Below are positions 43,846-57,063 of a stretch of 64,000 bases of DNA, in pieces. The translations under genes and the position numbers were made by a program. Under the pieces are notes generated by a model. It did not search any database and had not been told where the DNA came from. It worked only from the letters and a program-made list of their open reading frames with translations. Source of the stretch: Garcia nutans (Eukaryota; Streptophyta; Magnoliopsida; Malpighiales; Euphorbiaceae). Position 1 is the first letter of the stretch. Every line of letters begins with the position of its first letter. The stretch spans positions 6,331,501 to 6,395,500 of the forward strand of contig CANTUV010000035.1 of NCBI GenBank assembly GCA_947685225.1, written 5' to 3'.

Positions 43846-44250
43846 TATGTCAATATAGTATTTTAATAAAGTAATTATAAATTTTTATAAATTTAAATAT
43901 ATTTTAAAAATATGATAAATTTAAAATTTTTATTATTTTTTTAATATTTTTGTCAAAATTCCAAAATGATTTGGCTGTTTGTTTCAATTTTCAAAGTCCA
44001 CATCATTAAAGCCCATTGAGATCACCCATATAATGTTTTCCTACTCAACAATTTTATAAATTCGTAATCTCAAGTTCATATTTTATATCATAATTTTTAA
44101 AAAATTTTATTTTTTTATTAAAAATATTTTAATTATTTTATTATAAATTTATAATAAATTCATTATAAACTATGTAAGATTTATAAACTCATAATAAATT
44201 TATTATAAATTCATTATAAACTAATAAAAATTTAATATTTTAGTAAATAA
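43846..44250. other. AT-rich DNA where the methyltransferase 5' exon should be
   Basis: Very AT-rich with repeated TTTATAATAAATTCATTATAAAC phrases near 44150-44225. The expected N-terminal codons of the CGR2/CGR3-like gene are not found here. Confidence 0.4.
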
Positions 44251-47073
44251 TTAGGTCTTTGCCTTTATTATCTTTAGGTCTCATCCTTCTTGGCGCAATT
44301 CTTATTATCGCTTATGCTTACTGTGGTCATGGTTAGTATTTTTTTAGATTATTATTCGTTTACTTGAATTATTTATTTAATTGGAATTAGCTGAATTGAA
44401 TTTGTGGATGAGATCTATTAGCTCAGCTGTTAATCTGTTAAATTCAGGTTTATTTGGAGGCTATAAAGAACCTCTTGGTAAAGTTGAAGGTGAATTTCTT
44501 TTCCTACTTTGGTTTGGTTTATTTAATATTTGCTTCTTTTGAGAAAATGTTGAAATTCAGACTCCACATTGTCTATAATTGAGATTAAGAGACTGTGCTG
44601 TGGCCTTGACTTGAAAGTTGGAATCAAGTAAGCTGTGATTTTCGGTTGCTTATCATGTTTAATGTAACATTTGCAGCCATCAAATTAGTTAAGATGAACT
44701 ACTCAACATATATGCTAATGGGATTCCTGTATGATTTATGTTCAAATAATGACCATTAATGAAGTAGTTGTTTTCATTGTCTTGGCATGTATCTTGAATA
44801 TGATTGATTGTCATTCTTGCATAGTTTCTTGTCAAATATTGGTCTTTTTATTCACAAATGTAAAATGTTGGAGATTATTTGGAAATTGCTATTGTTCAGT
44901 TTATTTTTCTCCAACGGCCCAAGTCATTTTCCAGAAACTTATTCATTTGTATTTCTGATTTGAGGGAAAAACAGAAGATAACACAGGAAAATTTGGTATA
45001 CTATTTCATCACCCAGAATTTAACATCATCTTACTCTGTATTATATAGAATTCAAGATTGCTATTATTAGGTTTTAAGAATTTGAGATGTGTACTAGCCT
45101 AACTGGTTTAAAAGTATTGAGCAATTTCAGGTTTTCAACGAAAAATAAAAAATACAAATTAGCTTTTGGTTACTAGTCTGGCCTATATTTGTGGCCATTA
45201 CCGTGGTTTAAGCAGCTCTAACTAAGCAGCACTATTTATATGCTTTTGTTTAATGTTGGTTCTGATAGGTTTGGACTTAATTTTGTTGCAGGTGACTTTT
45301 CATGCTCATTAGAAGTTCAAAGAGCAATGCCTTTTCTAAAGAAAGCATATGAGGACAGCATGCGCAAAGTTTTGCATGTGGGCCCTGATAGTTATTCAGT
45401 GGTCTCTCAACTATTGAAAGAAGAAGAAACTGAAGCATGGGGTGTTGAACCATATGATATGGAGGATGCAGATGCAAACTGCAAGAATTCTATTTGCAGA
45501 GGCATTGTTCATGTGGCCGATATTAAATTCCCTCTTCCCTACAGGTCAAAGTCGTTCTCTCTTGTCATAGTTTCAGATGCACTTGATTACCTGTCTCCAA
45601 AATACCTGAACAAGACTCTCCCAGAGCTAGCAAGGGTGGCTGCTGACGGTCTTGTTATTTTTGCAGGTAATTCATCTAAACTTATGAACCATGTAAATGA
45701 TGGGTGGGAAATATTGATGAAGTAAGCACACATGTAATACACCTGTCTGCCAACGCATCAGCAACCTTCTCTTATTCTGTGAATACAGACCAAGAGTAAA
45801 TTTTTTTTTTTGGTTTAAAATGAGGGAAAGGGGGAAGAACAGGGGCTGGAGTTCACACCTTTAATTTCCTGTACAAATATAGGTACTTTACCATCAGGTT
45901 AGGTGAACTAATGCTAGCCTAAGATTCCCAGTGATTAATCCCTGTTGTTGATAGGAAAACACACTATGATTACCTTTCAGCAGATTCTTTCCTATATGTT
46001 TTATATATGCCCTAAATGATTATAGTGTAAGTTAAAACCTTCCTTTCTTTTGCTTTTTTTGACTGAGAAAGTAATTGAGTTCTATCCCCATATTTCAGTG
46101 ATTTTATTCATGTAAAACATGATCAAATGTTATTAGTTTCATCTTTATATACTATACATGTAAATTCACCACTTCCATTTTATATGTAGGTAACCCTGGT
46201 CAACAAAGAGCTAAAGTTGCAGAGTTGTCTAAATTTGGAAGGCCGGTGAGTGTCACCACCACATCAGCAGTTTCTTTCTCTTGTTTTGCTTAATTTGGTT
46301 TCTTTTTCACTTAGGAACTTGTGGTGATTCAGATATGCAATTGGTCACAACATTATTTGTCATTTTTGTGAATTTTACTTTGTGAAGATTTGTGCCACTT
46401 TATTCTTGTGCTATATTCCAGGCTTCTGCTGTAAGAAAAAAATTACCAGAATTTGTTCAATTCATGCAATTCTTTGTGATTGAGGTTCATTAACATCGTC
46501 TTTGGTGTCACTTCCCAAATTCTTGATAAATTATCCTAAAAGCTAATGATTTTTATATTACAGATGTGATAAGTTGGAAGTATAGATCTGTTTATAATCA
46601 GACTACTATCATCTTTGTTTTGGCATGGGTCGCATAATTATTTCTTAGTCCGTAAACAATGATGAAATAGGAAGTTGAAATAATAGGTCTTACACTGAAT
46701 AAAGAAAATATTAACCAAAAAACACCATCAAATTGAAAATTTCTATAAGAATACATAAATAACTGTGAAATGTTTGCTAAGTTGAGAACAATGCTTGATT
46801 ATCTATCACTGATATTTGCTAATCATTCCTGAAAGTCCATTTTTGTGGTTGCTTTATTTGCACCAGGATTACTGGTCTATGGTGTTTGTATTTCAAAAAC
46901 CATTTTGTGTTGATGTGCAAGCGAAAATGCGGAGCTCATCTTGGTGGATTCGTTTTTTTGTTCAGACAAGCTTAGAAGAAAATGAAGCTGCTCTGAAAAA
47001 ATTTGAGCAGGCTGCATTCAAGAAGTCATACAAACCAACCTGCCAATTGTTCCACTTGAACCCATACCATTAA
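44251..47073 (+). pseudogene. CGR2/CGR3-type Golgi pectin methyltransferase gene, 5'-truncated
   Basis: CGR2/CGR3 are Golgi type II membrane proteins that methyl-esterify homogalacturonan. Exons on the plus strand: 44251-44331 (membrane anchor LILLGAILIIAYAY), 44448-44477, 45292-45666 (SLEVQRAMPFLKKAY, KVLHVGPDSYSVVSQLLKEE, SDALDYLSPKYLN), 46190-46245 (GQQRAKVAELSKFGRP) and 46921-47073 (MRSSSWWIRFFVQTSLEENE, stop). Borders of the first four exons are GT-AG and in phase. The family's first about 25 residues, with the start codon, are absent: recognisable sequence begins in mid-exon after AT-rich DNA. At the last acceptor the bases before the expected codon GCG read GTGCAA instead of CAG; using the AG one base later breaks the frame. 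Otherwise the reading frame is open. Recalled counterpart: At3g49720. Confidence 0.87.
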
Positions 47074-48298
47074 TCATTAAAGCGAGATAATTTATCAGGT
47101 TAAGATTCTTACAGTTTTGTTTGTCGCGCTATTAAGCTGCACCAGAAAAAGATATATTTATATGTCATTATCTGTCATATACGACATCTCCTAAGCCAGG
47201 TAGACAAATTTGGTAAAAAAGAAGTTGATATCACCCTTTGTTATGCCCTAAACAATACACAGAATCCGTGTTTATTAATTTAATTGATGGAAATTTTTAT
47301 ATGGTTTTTCCCTTCGCTTTTGATTTGTTGATTTATTATTATTATTTTTTTAAGATATGATGCTTTGGTCACTAACTTAAAGTTCTAGTATATAATATAG
47401 TTTTTTTGCCAGCATAACAACATCAGACGTGGGTCGCATCAAACTCAATTTTGTAAGAGTAATTTTCTAATTCAAAATTGTTACTTGTAGCCTCTCCTAG
47501 TCTTTGACAACCTTCGTAACCATATTTGTTCCGCCCTCTGCTAAATTCTCTTGGAACTTCAAATTTCACTGTAAATTGTGAAGGTTGCGTGCAATTTATA
47601 CAAGTTAAGATTATATTATTCAATTACATATTTCATTAACAAAAACATGCATATTCGGTTACATTCTAAACCTAATCAAATTAATAGTTAAACAATCATG
47701 CAAGCCTTATAATCTACAAGAGGATCAAAACTGTAGAAAATTAAAAACAAGAAAACTGTAAAAAAAAAAAGAAAAAACTTGAAAAAACCGTCTTGCATTA
47801 GAGTTCAAGGGAGCTTTGAAAGTAGTTTAAAATAATATAACCTTAGAGATTAGAAAGAAAAAAAAGATATTTTCCTCTGGCAGTAAATTAGGATACTATT
47901 ATTTGTTAAATGCTACATTATAATTAATATAGAAATGGATTCTCCAATTTTAAAAATTAAACTTGAAGGTTGACACTTCAAAATCTATTATTAAAAAAAA
48001 TTTAATAGAACAATTTTACCATTAAATATAAGATTGTATTCCTAAGTGGCTCTATTACATGTAAGATTAAAAAAAAGAGCTATTCCTATCCAACAAGTAA
48101 CATAAATATAATGTAATTAATATAGAAGTGAGCTTTTAAGTATCGAGGTTAACTTTTTCAAATTTATCTTTTTAAACAAAAATAACATAATTCCTCATTA
48201 GTGATTAAAAAAATATGCTATTCCTATACAAGTAGTCCCCTAAAGTTAGTGCTAATCAGCAAGTCACCTCAATTGGCATATTAATACAGGAATCAGTG
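47074..48298. other. intergenic region between two convergent genes
   Basis: About 1.2 kb, AT-rich, containing both 3' flanks. A minus-strand open frame of 66 codons at 47423-47623 resembles nothing I know. No transposon end is recognised. Confidence 0.4.
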
Positions 48299-50461
48299 TT
48301 AACTAGTATCCATTCGACACCAATAATCACCGCAAGAGCATTGCCCTTCCTTGAAGCAATGAAATCTATGAGTATCCCTGACAGTAATTGTTCTAGCAGT
48401 AATACTAGAGATAAATTTGATTGCATTGTGACAATCCCCACATATCCTGAGATTTTTCATCACTAATATAGGCTCCCCATCTTTTGTTGAAAGCAGTCCA
48501 AATGCTACTGCTAATTTCTCACTGTGATGCCCTATTTTGAATTCCTTCTCTCCTTCCTGCATTTCATCATCCTTAATCAAAGCCCATCTCACATCAGGAA
48601 CATATCCAGCTTGCTTCATCTTTATTCTTAGCCCCTCCTAGTACTCATTAATTTCTTTAATCATCGGATGATATCTATCTTCAGCCACAAATACATGTAC
48701 CCTCTTGTTCAATTCAATCCCACTACATCCGGGTTTCTTCTTAATACCCCTTGCTCGCATAAGCTTTCTAATTCTAGTTACCTCTTCCCATTTTCCTGTG
48801 CTACAATACATATTTGCAAGTAGGACATAGGGCGTGGCGTTTATAGGTTCTAACTGCAAAAGATTATTTGCTGCCTTCTCTGCTAGCTCCACGTTTCTGT
48901 GTGTTGTGCAGGCACCAAGTAATGCAGCCCAACCAATGGAACTAGGTCTGAATGGCATCTTCTCAATTAGTTCCTCTGCTTCACGCAGCTTCCCAGCCCT
49001 ACCCAAAAGATCAATCATGCATGAATAATGCTCTGATTCTGGTTCAATACCGAATTTCTCTTTCATCATCTTAACGTACCTCTTGCCTTCCTCAACCTTT
49101 CCGGTGTGTGCACAAGCAGAAAGGACAGAAATAAAGGTTATTCTTGTAGGAGCAATACCAATCTCAAGTATCTGTTCAAAAAGGCATAGTGCTTCTGCAC
49201 CAATCCCATGTTGTGCATAGCCTGCAATAATTGAATTTAAAGACACGGCATTATGCTCTGGCATCCTATCAAATAAATGTCTTGCATCTTGAAGATTTCC
49301 ACACTTTGAATACATGGCAACAAGTGCATTATTGACAGAAATTTGATTTGAAGGGATCTCAGATTTCATTGCCAATGCATGAAGTTGTTTTCCTTGAGAG
49401 GGAGATGATAAATTAGAGCATGCTCTAATCATACACACAAAGCTACAATCATCTGGCCTATAACCACCACGCTGCATCTGTCTAAAACAATCAAGAGCCT
49501 CCTCGGATAGTTCCTCATCTAATGAATACCCAGAAATCATTGTGTTCCAAAGAACCAAATCTGGTTCAGAGATCTCTTCAAATACTTTCTTACAGTCTAG
49601 CATACCACTCCCGCACTTTGCATACATATCAATCAAACCAATCCCTACATGACAATTCTGATAAAACCCAGTTTTGATCAACTTAGCATGGAACTGAAGC
49701 CCCCCAAACAAGTCCCCCAAGCATGTAAATGCAGTCAAAACACTTGCCAGAGTAAAAATATCAATACCAATACCCATTCGAACCATCTTTTGAAACAATG
49801 CCAATGCTTTAAACCCCTGTCTATGCTGCCCATATGTCGCAATCATAGTGTTCCAAGAAACTTTATTTCTTTCCTCCTCTCCCATCCCATAGAATACTCT
49901 TTCTGCTTCCACCAATAACCCATTTTTACCATAATAAGTAACAGGCGAATTATTTACCGAAACATAAGAATCAAACCCAGAAGAAACAGACAAATAATGC
50001 AACTGCCTAACCAAATTCACATCATTGCAACAAGCATTGATAACTCCAGAAAGCGTGAACCCGTCCATATCAAGTCCTATCTCTCTCATTTCCCTAAACA
50101 GGCTTAAAGCCGGTAAAGCATTCCCACAATCTGCATAAGCAGTGATAAGCGTGTTATAATAGATAACATCTGGCTGGGGAATTTGATCGAATAAGTGGCG
50201 TGCAATGTCAATGAGTGATTCTTTCGCATAGGCACCAGGGAAAGCATTGAATGAGAAGACATTTGGTTCCTGGGTTTGGTTAAAGATATGGTGGGCAGTG
50301 ATTAAGCGATTGCATTTGGAGTAAAGGATGATAAAATGGTTGGAAAGATTGGTCGAAGAAGGGATTAGAGATTTCAGGTATACTGTATGGAGGTCTTCGT
50401 TGGCTATGCAAGCTTTCAAAAGAGTGCGAAATCTTTGGTAGGTCCATGACACTTGGCTCAT
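48299..50461 (-). pseudogene. DYW-type PPR protein gene with nonsense codon and lost stop
   Basis: PLS-class PPR protein with E and DYW domains, of the organelle C-to-U RNA-editing kind. ATG at 50461-50459; repeats such as DVIYYNTLITAYADCGN and VSVNNALVAMYSKCGNLQDA run to about residue 480, then the E region. A TAG at 48640-48638 stops the frame after HPMIKEINEY; the same frame continues through the whole DYW domain (HHSEKLAVAFG with the zinc HxE, CGDCHNAIKF, HRFHCFKEGQCSCGDYW). The normal stop after DYW is replaced by TGT (48319-48317), adding CRMDTS before a TAA. In the E region the usual KKPGCSWIE reads KKPGCSGIE (GGG at 48721-48719). A product ending at the TAG would lack the deaminase. 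There is no intron. It matches the At3g49710 type (recalled). Confidence 0.9.
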
Positions 50462-51675
50462 CTAAAAGCCCCAACAAGTTTATGAGAAAATGAGTTCTGA
50501 AATTTTTATATTTATATTGAGCACTCTTTTAATATGACACACAATGCTGTTTGACTTTAGATAAAGTGGAGTAATGAAACATAGGTTACAATATTTTGTT
50601 TAAATATTATGTTAATTAATCCACAATGATATTTTACATTCAAATATAATGATATCATCCAATAAATTTGCATTCTCTCTAAAATCCAATTTATGATTGA
50701 TTAATGTCATTTTAAAAGGAATAGCAGAATGATACAAACAATTTATAAAATACATCAGAAATTATTTTTTTATTTATCGTTTTATAAAAAATGTTTATTT
50801 GTATTTTAAGAAGGAAAGAGGCTTTGCATAAATATATATATATATATATCCTAAAAAGTAAAAAAAATTTAAAAATTTCTGTTTGTTTAAATATTTATTT
50901 TCAATTTTTAATTTTAAAAATACAAATTTTGAGATGAATACATCTAATATATCAAATTATTATATTTTCAATTAAATTTGAAAAAATATCCTTAAATTTT
51001 TTTAAAAAAACCATAATATTAAAAAAAAAAAGACATAACATAATTTGCCTCATTCTCCTATATAAAAACCTAACTTTCACACCACTATGTATTTTTTACT
51101 TTTTATTTTTTGATATTTTTATAATAAAAAAAAAACCTTTGTTTTTTTCTATAACATTGACATTTTGGGCTGCAGAACAGGAAGGCAGAGGGACTTTGAC
51201 TTAACCTGCGTCGTGTTGCCTTGTTGCTTGTTATTATATAGTAACTAAAGGATTTTTTTTAAAAAAAATAAAGAAATATTTTTTTTTTCAAATACTCTTC
51301 TATTCCAAAAAGTTTGCTTTTAATTTTTAATTTCAATAAATATTTCACTTTTAGAGATATATACTTAACATACATATAATATATAAAGACATATTTTACT
51401 TTCAGATATATATTTAATATATTATTACTTTTTTATAGTATTTTTTTTGAAAAATAAAAAGTTAAAATACATAGTATTATTAGTTTCTATAGATTCCATT
51501 TATTATCTTTACCAGTGCATAATTAATGTATGGGTTTATCTCAAAAGAAAGAAAGAAAGAAACTAATATATTGGTATAATTGTAATTCATAAGAGAAACG
51601 AAAATTTTTCTTCAAGGACACTAAAATAAAATGGATTTTTTCAAAAATATCTCAAAAATAAAAATATTTAATTTT
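50462..51675. other. AT-rich spacer upstream of the DYW PPR gene
   Basis: The first few hundred bases should hold the promoter of the minus-strand PPR gene. A (TA)n run lies at 50829-50850 and long A/T runs follow. No gene or element end is recognised before the LTR at 51676. Confidence 0.4.
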
Positions 51676-51921
51676 TATTATAAATAAAAAAGAGAAAAGA
51701 TATATTGCGAATGAGAAATATGAGAAATCTTTGTATTATTAATTGTGTTTTATAAATCACTTATAATGAGATATTTATAGTCGTGTAAGTAAAACTTAAT
51801 TGAGAATAAAAGATTACAATTATCATAAAATTGAATTCTAATTTAAATATGATAAAATCAATCATAATCTTAATAAGATAAAGTTAATTTAATATGGTAG
51901 TCATTCACATATTATTTAACA
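51676..51921 (-). repeat. 3' LTR of the old Copia element
   Basis: 246 bp; shares GAGAAATATGAGAAATCT and AATGAGATATTTATAG with 58027-58273. Confidence 0.8.
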
Positions 51922-52599
51922 CTTCTCCTTAGATGACTACCCATATGAATATGCCTCGTTAAAATCTTACTAAGAAAAATTCAGTGGGATAAAAACTTAA
52001 CGAAGGAAAAATAGTATAATATACATAAGTAACTTTCCTTCAAGAATACAATTGACTAAAACATATCTCCAAGTGAGTGCATTCTAATGTTGTGTGCATA
52101 CTTTTTAAAAATCGATGCTGGCAATGCTTTTGTGAACAAATCTGCTAGATTATCACTTGAACAAACTTTGCAAATATCAACTAGTCCTTCATTCGTGAAT
52201 TCATGATTATAAAAAAAAAACTTTGGTGATATATATTTAGTTCTATCACCTTTTATGTAGCCTCCTTTGATTTGTGTAATATATGTTGCATTATCTTCAT
52301 ATAATATTATTGGTTATTTCCTTATAGGTAATCTGCATGCTCTTCTAATATATTCAATTATGCTTTTCAACCATACACATTCACGGCTAGCTTCGTGAAT
52401 ATCTAATACCTATGAATGATTTGATGAAGTAGCAGTGATTATTTGCTTTGCAGATAGCTATAGAATAGCAGTATTATTATATGTAAAGACATAATCTGTT
52501 TGGGATCGAATTTTATGAGGATCAAAAAGATATCCAACGTCAGTATATATTGTCAATTCAGACTTTATTCTTTTTGAAAAAATAAACCCATATCAGATG

Positions 52600-55500
52600 T
52601 GCCATGTAGGTAGCGTAAAACATATTTCACTCAATTCCAATACCTTTTAGTTGGTGTTGAACTAAACTTTGCAAGTAAGTTAACTGCAAAAGCAATATTT
52701 GATCTTGTATTGTTAGCAAGATATAAAAGTGTCCTTATTGTATTGAGATATGATACTTCAGGGCCAAGAATATCTTCATTATCTTCTCTAGGGTGAAAAG
52801 AATATCTTTTTACATCAAGAAAACGAACAACCATTAGAGTGCTTAATGGATAAGATTTATCCATATAAAATTATTTCAAGATTTTTTTAATATATGGAGA
52901 TTAATGGAGAAGAATTTCATTTGACAGATATTCAACTTGAAATCCAAGATAAAATTTTATTTTTTCAAGATCTTTTATTTCAATTTTCTTTCTTAAAATA
53001 GTTTACAGTAATTGAAATCTCTTTTGGAGTTTCTACTATATTTAAATCATCAACATAAACTGCATCTATAATAAATCAAGAATTTATTTTTTTAATAAAA
53101 ATATACGGGCAAAGGGGATTATTTTCGTATCCATTATTCATTAAGTATTTACTGAGGCGATTGTACCACATTCGCCCAGATTGCTTTAGCTTATACAAGG
53201 ATCTTTGGAGTTTAATGGAATACATTTGTCTAGATTTTGAATTATATGCTTTAGGCATCTTAAATTCTTCTGAAATTTATTTATATATATATATATGTTA
53301 TTATTCAATGAACCATATAAGTAAGTTATCACAATATCCATCAAATATATGTCAAGCCCTTCAAAGGCTGCCGAATTGATAAAAAAATCTAAAATAAATA
53401 GCATCCATAACAGGAGAACATATCTTATCATAATCTATCCTAAGTATTTGTGAGAATTCTTATGTCATAAGTCATGCCTTGTATCTTACAATTTCATTTA
53501 ATTCATTTCTCAGAAGAATAAATACCCATTTGTATCCAACATGTTTTACATCTTCTGGTGTCAAGACTATTTGCCCAAATACTTTATGATTAGCTAATGA
53601 ATCTAGCTCAGCCTGAATAGCCTCTTTCCATTTTGGCTAATCATTTATATGTCGACATTCTTTAATATTTTTAGGCTCAGGCTCACTATCATTAATTATT
53701 TCAGAAGCAACAACATATATAAACATATAATCAACAACAATGTCATCTCTTTCTCACATATTTTCAGATTTCAATGAGATCTCATAATTATTTAATACCG
53801 AAACTATTTCTGGGGTTACTTCTCTAGAAATATAAAGTTATTGATCTATGTTAGCTTTGACCTCTTCAGGAGAGTCATTTGGTAAAATTTTTACTTCCTT
53901 TCTTTTTCGGGGAACAACATCTTTTGAACCAATTGGTCTACCACGCTTCAGGCTTGTGTTAGATTCATTGGCTGCTATATTAACAAGATATCATGCAGAG
54001 ATAATCAATCGAGCAGGAATATTATCAGTTAGAACATGTGATTTAGACACCTTCTGAATATCTATAAAGATATCTGGTAATTATTTTGTAATATTCTGTA
54101 AATGAATTATTTTTTGAACTTCTAGTTCATATTGATTTGTGCGTATATCAAAATTGGATAAAGTTAGTGTATTCCAACTAATCTCTTATGCTTTTAGCTT
54201 TTTACTTTTTTCTTATCCTAATGGTGGAAAAATTAACTCATCAAATTGACAATCTAAAAATCTTGCTTTAAAAAGATCACATATTAAGGGTTTAAGATAT
54301 CTAATAATAAATGGAGAATCAAAACATACATAGATACCAAGACAAAACTGAAGATCCATTTTAGTTCTTTAGGGAGGTGCTAAAATGACATATAGCACCC
54401 AATAAAAATTCTAAGATGAGATATATTTGGTTGTTGATCAAACACAAGTTATAAAGGTGAAAACATGTGATATGCAGATAGTTGAATACGAACTAAAGAT
54501 GCAGCAGAAACTATAGCATGTCTCCAAGCAAATGCTGGAAGTTTTGATTTCATAAGCATAGGTCTAGCAATTAATTATAAACATTTTATAAAAGATTTAG
54601 CTAAACCATTTTGGGTGTGAACATGTACAATAAAATGTTCAACTGTAATTTCTATTGACATACAATAATCATAAAATGCTTTTGAAGTAAACTCACATGC
54701 ATTATCTAGATGAATTGTCTTAATAGGATGATCAGAAAATATTGATCTTACTTTATAATTTGAGTAAGGAATTTAGCAAAAATAATATTATGAGTTAACA
54801 ATAGAAAAATATGTGACCATCAAGTTGAAACATTAATTAAAACCACAGAGTGAGGATTTTATAAGCATATGTCTAGCAATTAATTGTAAATATTTTATAA
54901 AAGATTCAGCTAAATCATTTTGGGTATAAACATACACAACATAATGTTCAACTATAATTTATATTGACATACAATAATCATAAAATACTTTTGAAGTGCA
55001 CAACATAATGTTCAACTATAATTTATATTGACATACAATAATCATAAAATACTTTTAAAGTAAACTTACATACATTATCTAGACGAATTATCTTAATATG
55101 ATTATTAGAAAATATTGACATTAATTTTATAATTTGAGCAAGAAATTTAGCAAAAGCAATATTACGAGTTGAAAATAGAAAAATATGTGACCATCAAATT
55201 AAAGTATCAATTAAAATCATAAAGTATCTAAATGGTCCACAATGTGGATGGATAAGTCCACAAATATTTCCATGTATTCTTTGTAGAAATACATGAGACT
55301 CCAAATGTAATTTAAATTGTGAAGGTTTTACAATTAATTTACCTTGAGCACAAGAAATACAAAAATAATCATCATATAAAAGAATTTTCTATTTTTCAAT
55401 GGATGTCCATTTGTATTCTCAATAATACGTCGCATCATATTTGAATTTAGATGACCAAGAAGATTATGCCAAAGTATAAAAATTTTAGAATTTGTGCACT

Positions 55501-57063
55501 TCCGGTGCATATAATACATTTCAACCATCCTTTTTTTTTGTATAATATAATCCAATTGATAAACTTAAAATTTTTTTTAATATGAACTCCCGGTTCAAAT
55601 TTGTAGAAGTGATATATAAAAATTCAATATCACATTCATTTTTTGTTTCAATATGATATCTATTGCAACATATATCCTTAAAACTTAATAGATTTCTTCA
55701 GGATCTACTAGAATACAATACATCATTAATATATAACTTTGTTCCATTTGAAAATATAAGATAAACTCTTTCGGAGCTTTAAACTATATTTGTAGTACCA
55801 GATATTATATTAATATTAATTTCAGCTAATATTAATTGTAAAAAATATTTCTTATCTCAAAAAATTATATGAGTAGTACCACTGTCAACTAAGAATATGT
55901 CGTCCTCCATAATATCAAATTTATTATGCTTTATCTAGTAAACAAAATAATTATATTAAAAAAATAAAGTCTAATCTTATTATAATTTTTGAGAAACAAA
56001 AATAACATGGCTTGTGAAAGAAAAATAGAAAATTAACATTACTATAAAAATATACTCTAATAATTAATATTTCTATCTCCTATAAAATGATCAATCTTAT
56101 CATCATTGTCTTTAAAAAATCAGAAATATCAAAATTAATATTTAAAGGATGCACATCATTACTAGCAGGGTTTATAGCTTCAGAAAAATTCATTTTAATA
56201 TTTTTCCCTTCTCTTTTAGTGATGATTTGTAAAAATCGACTAAATATTTTGGAGTACAATATATTCTTGACTAATGATCATTTGTTCCATATCTATAACA
56301 AGTAGTATCATTATTTTGTATCTTTCTTTTAGAAAATTCTTCATTCTTAACCCATTTCATCTTATTTTTTTTAGTATTTTTGCTTTCATAATTGGTCGAG
56401 AAATTTCTTCTACTACGACCTCTTTTACCACGACTCCGCCCAAAGTTTTGAGAAAATATCGCATTCACTTCAGGAAACAGTGTTGAGCTAGTATGACGAA
56501 TTTGATGATTTTTCATTAAAAACTCATTATTTTGTTCAGCTACAAGCAAACAATAAATTAGCTCATAATATTTTTTAAATCGATACTCTCGATATTGCTG
56601 CTGTAGGAGCACATTCGAGGCATAAAAAGTTAAATATATTTTTTTCTATCATATCATCATCAGTGATTTTTTCACCACATAATTTTAATTGAGAGCTAAT
56701 TTTAAATAAGGATAAATTATATTCACTTACAGTTTTGAAATCCTGCAATCGTAAGTGAATCCATTTATATCGAGTTTTTGAAAAAATTATTATTTTTTGG
56801 TGTTCTTATCTTTCTTTTAAAGAATTTCAAAGAGCTAATGAGTCATTAATAGTTTACTCAATTTTTAATTCTTCATATAAGTGATGCCGAAAGAAAATCA
56901 TAGCTTTTGGGCAAACACTGCAGGGATGCTTTGTTTCCTTCTTTAATAATGTCTTCAAAATTCATAGCATTAAGATGAATCTCGGCATCAAGTATTCATG
57001 ATAGATAATTTCTTCTAGAAATATCAAGGGCAAGGAACTCAAGCTTTGTAAGGTTCGACATTG
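52600..57063 (-). pseudogene. gag-pol remnants of the old Copia element
   Basis: Readable islands, 5' to 3' on the minus strand: gag (57063-56270, including a lysine- and asparagine-rich section and CYRYGTNDH, a broken zinc knuckle); GAG-pre-integrase (LWHNLLGHLNSNMM, about 55490-55440); integrase remnants around 55300-54300; reverse transcriptase (SLYKLKQSGRMWYNRLSKYL, 53220-53150); and the RT/RNase H border (RTLLYLANNTRSNIAFAVNL, 52740-52660). Stops and frame changes occur every 100-200 bp. Confidence 0.75.
54541..55200 (-). repeat. internal duplications in the old Copia element
   Basis: A segment near 54557-54830 recurs with changes at 54855-55200 (shared TTGACATACAATAATCATAA and ATGTGACCATCAA). 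Inside the second copy a roughly 65-bp piece is again doubled (54936-55002 and 55003-55065). Confidence 0.75.

Noticed and set aside
47423..47623. 66-codon minus-strand open frame between the methyltransferase and DYW genes
   Set aside because: Short, without a known relative, in AT-rich DNA.
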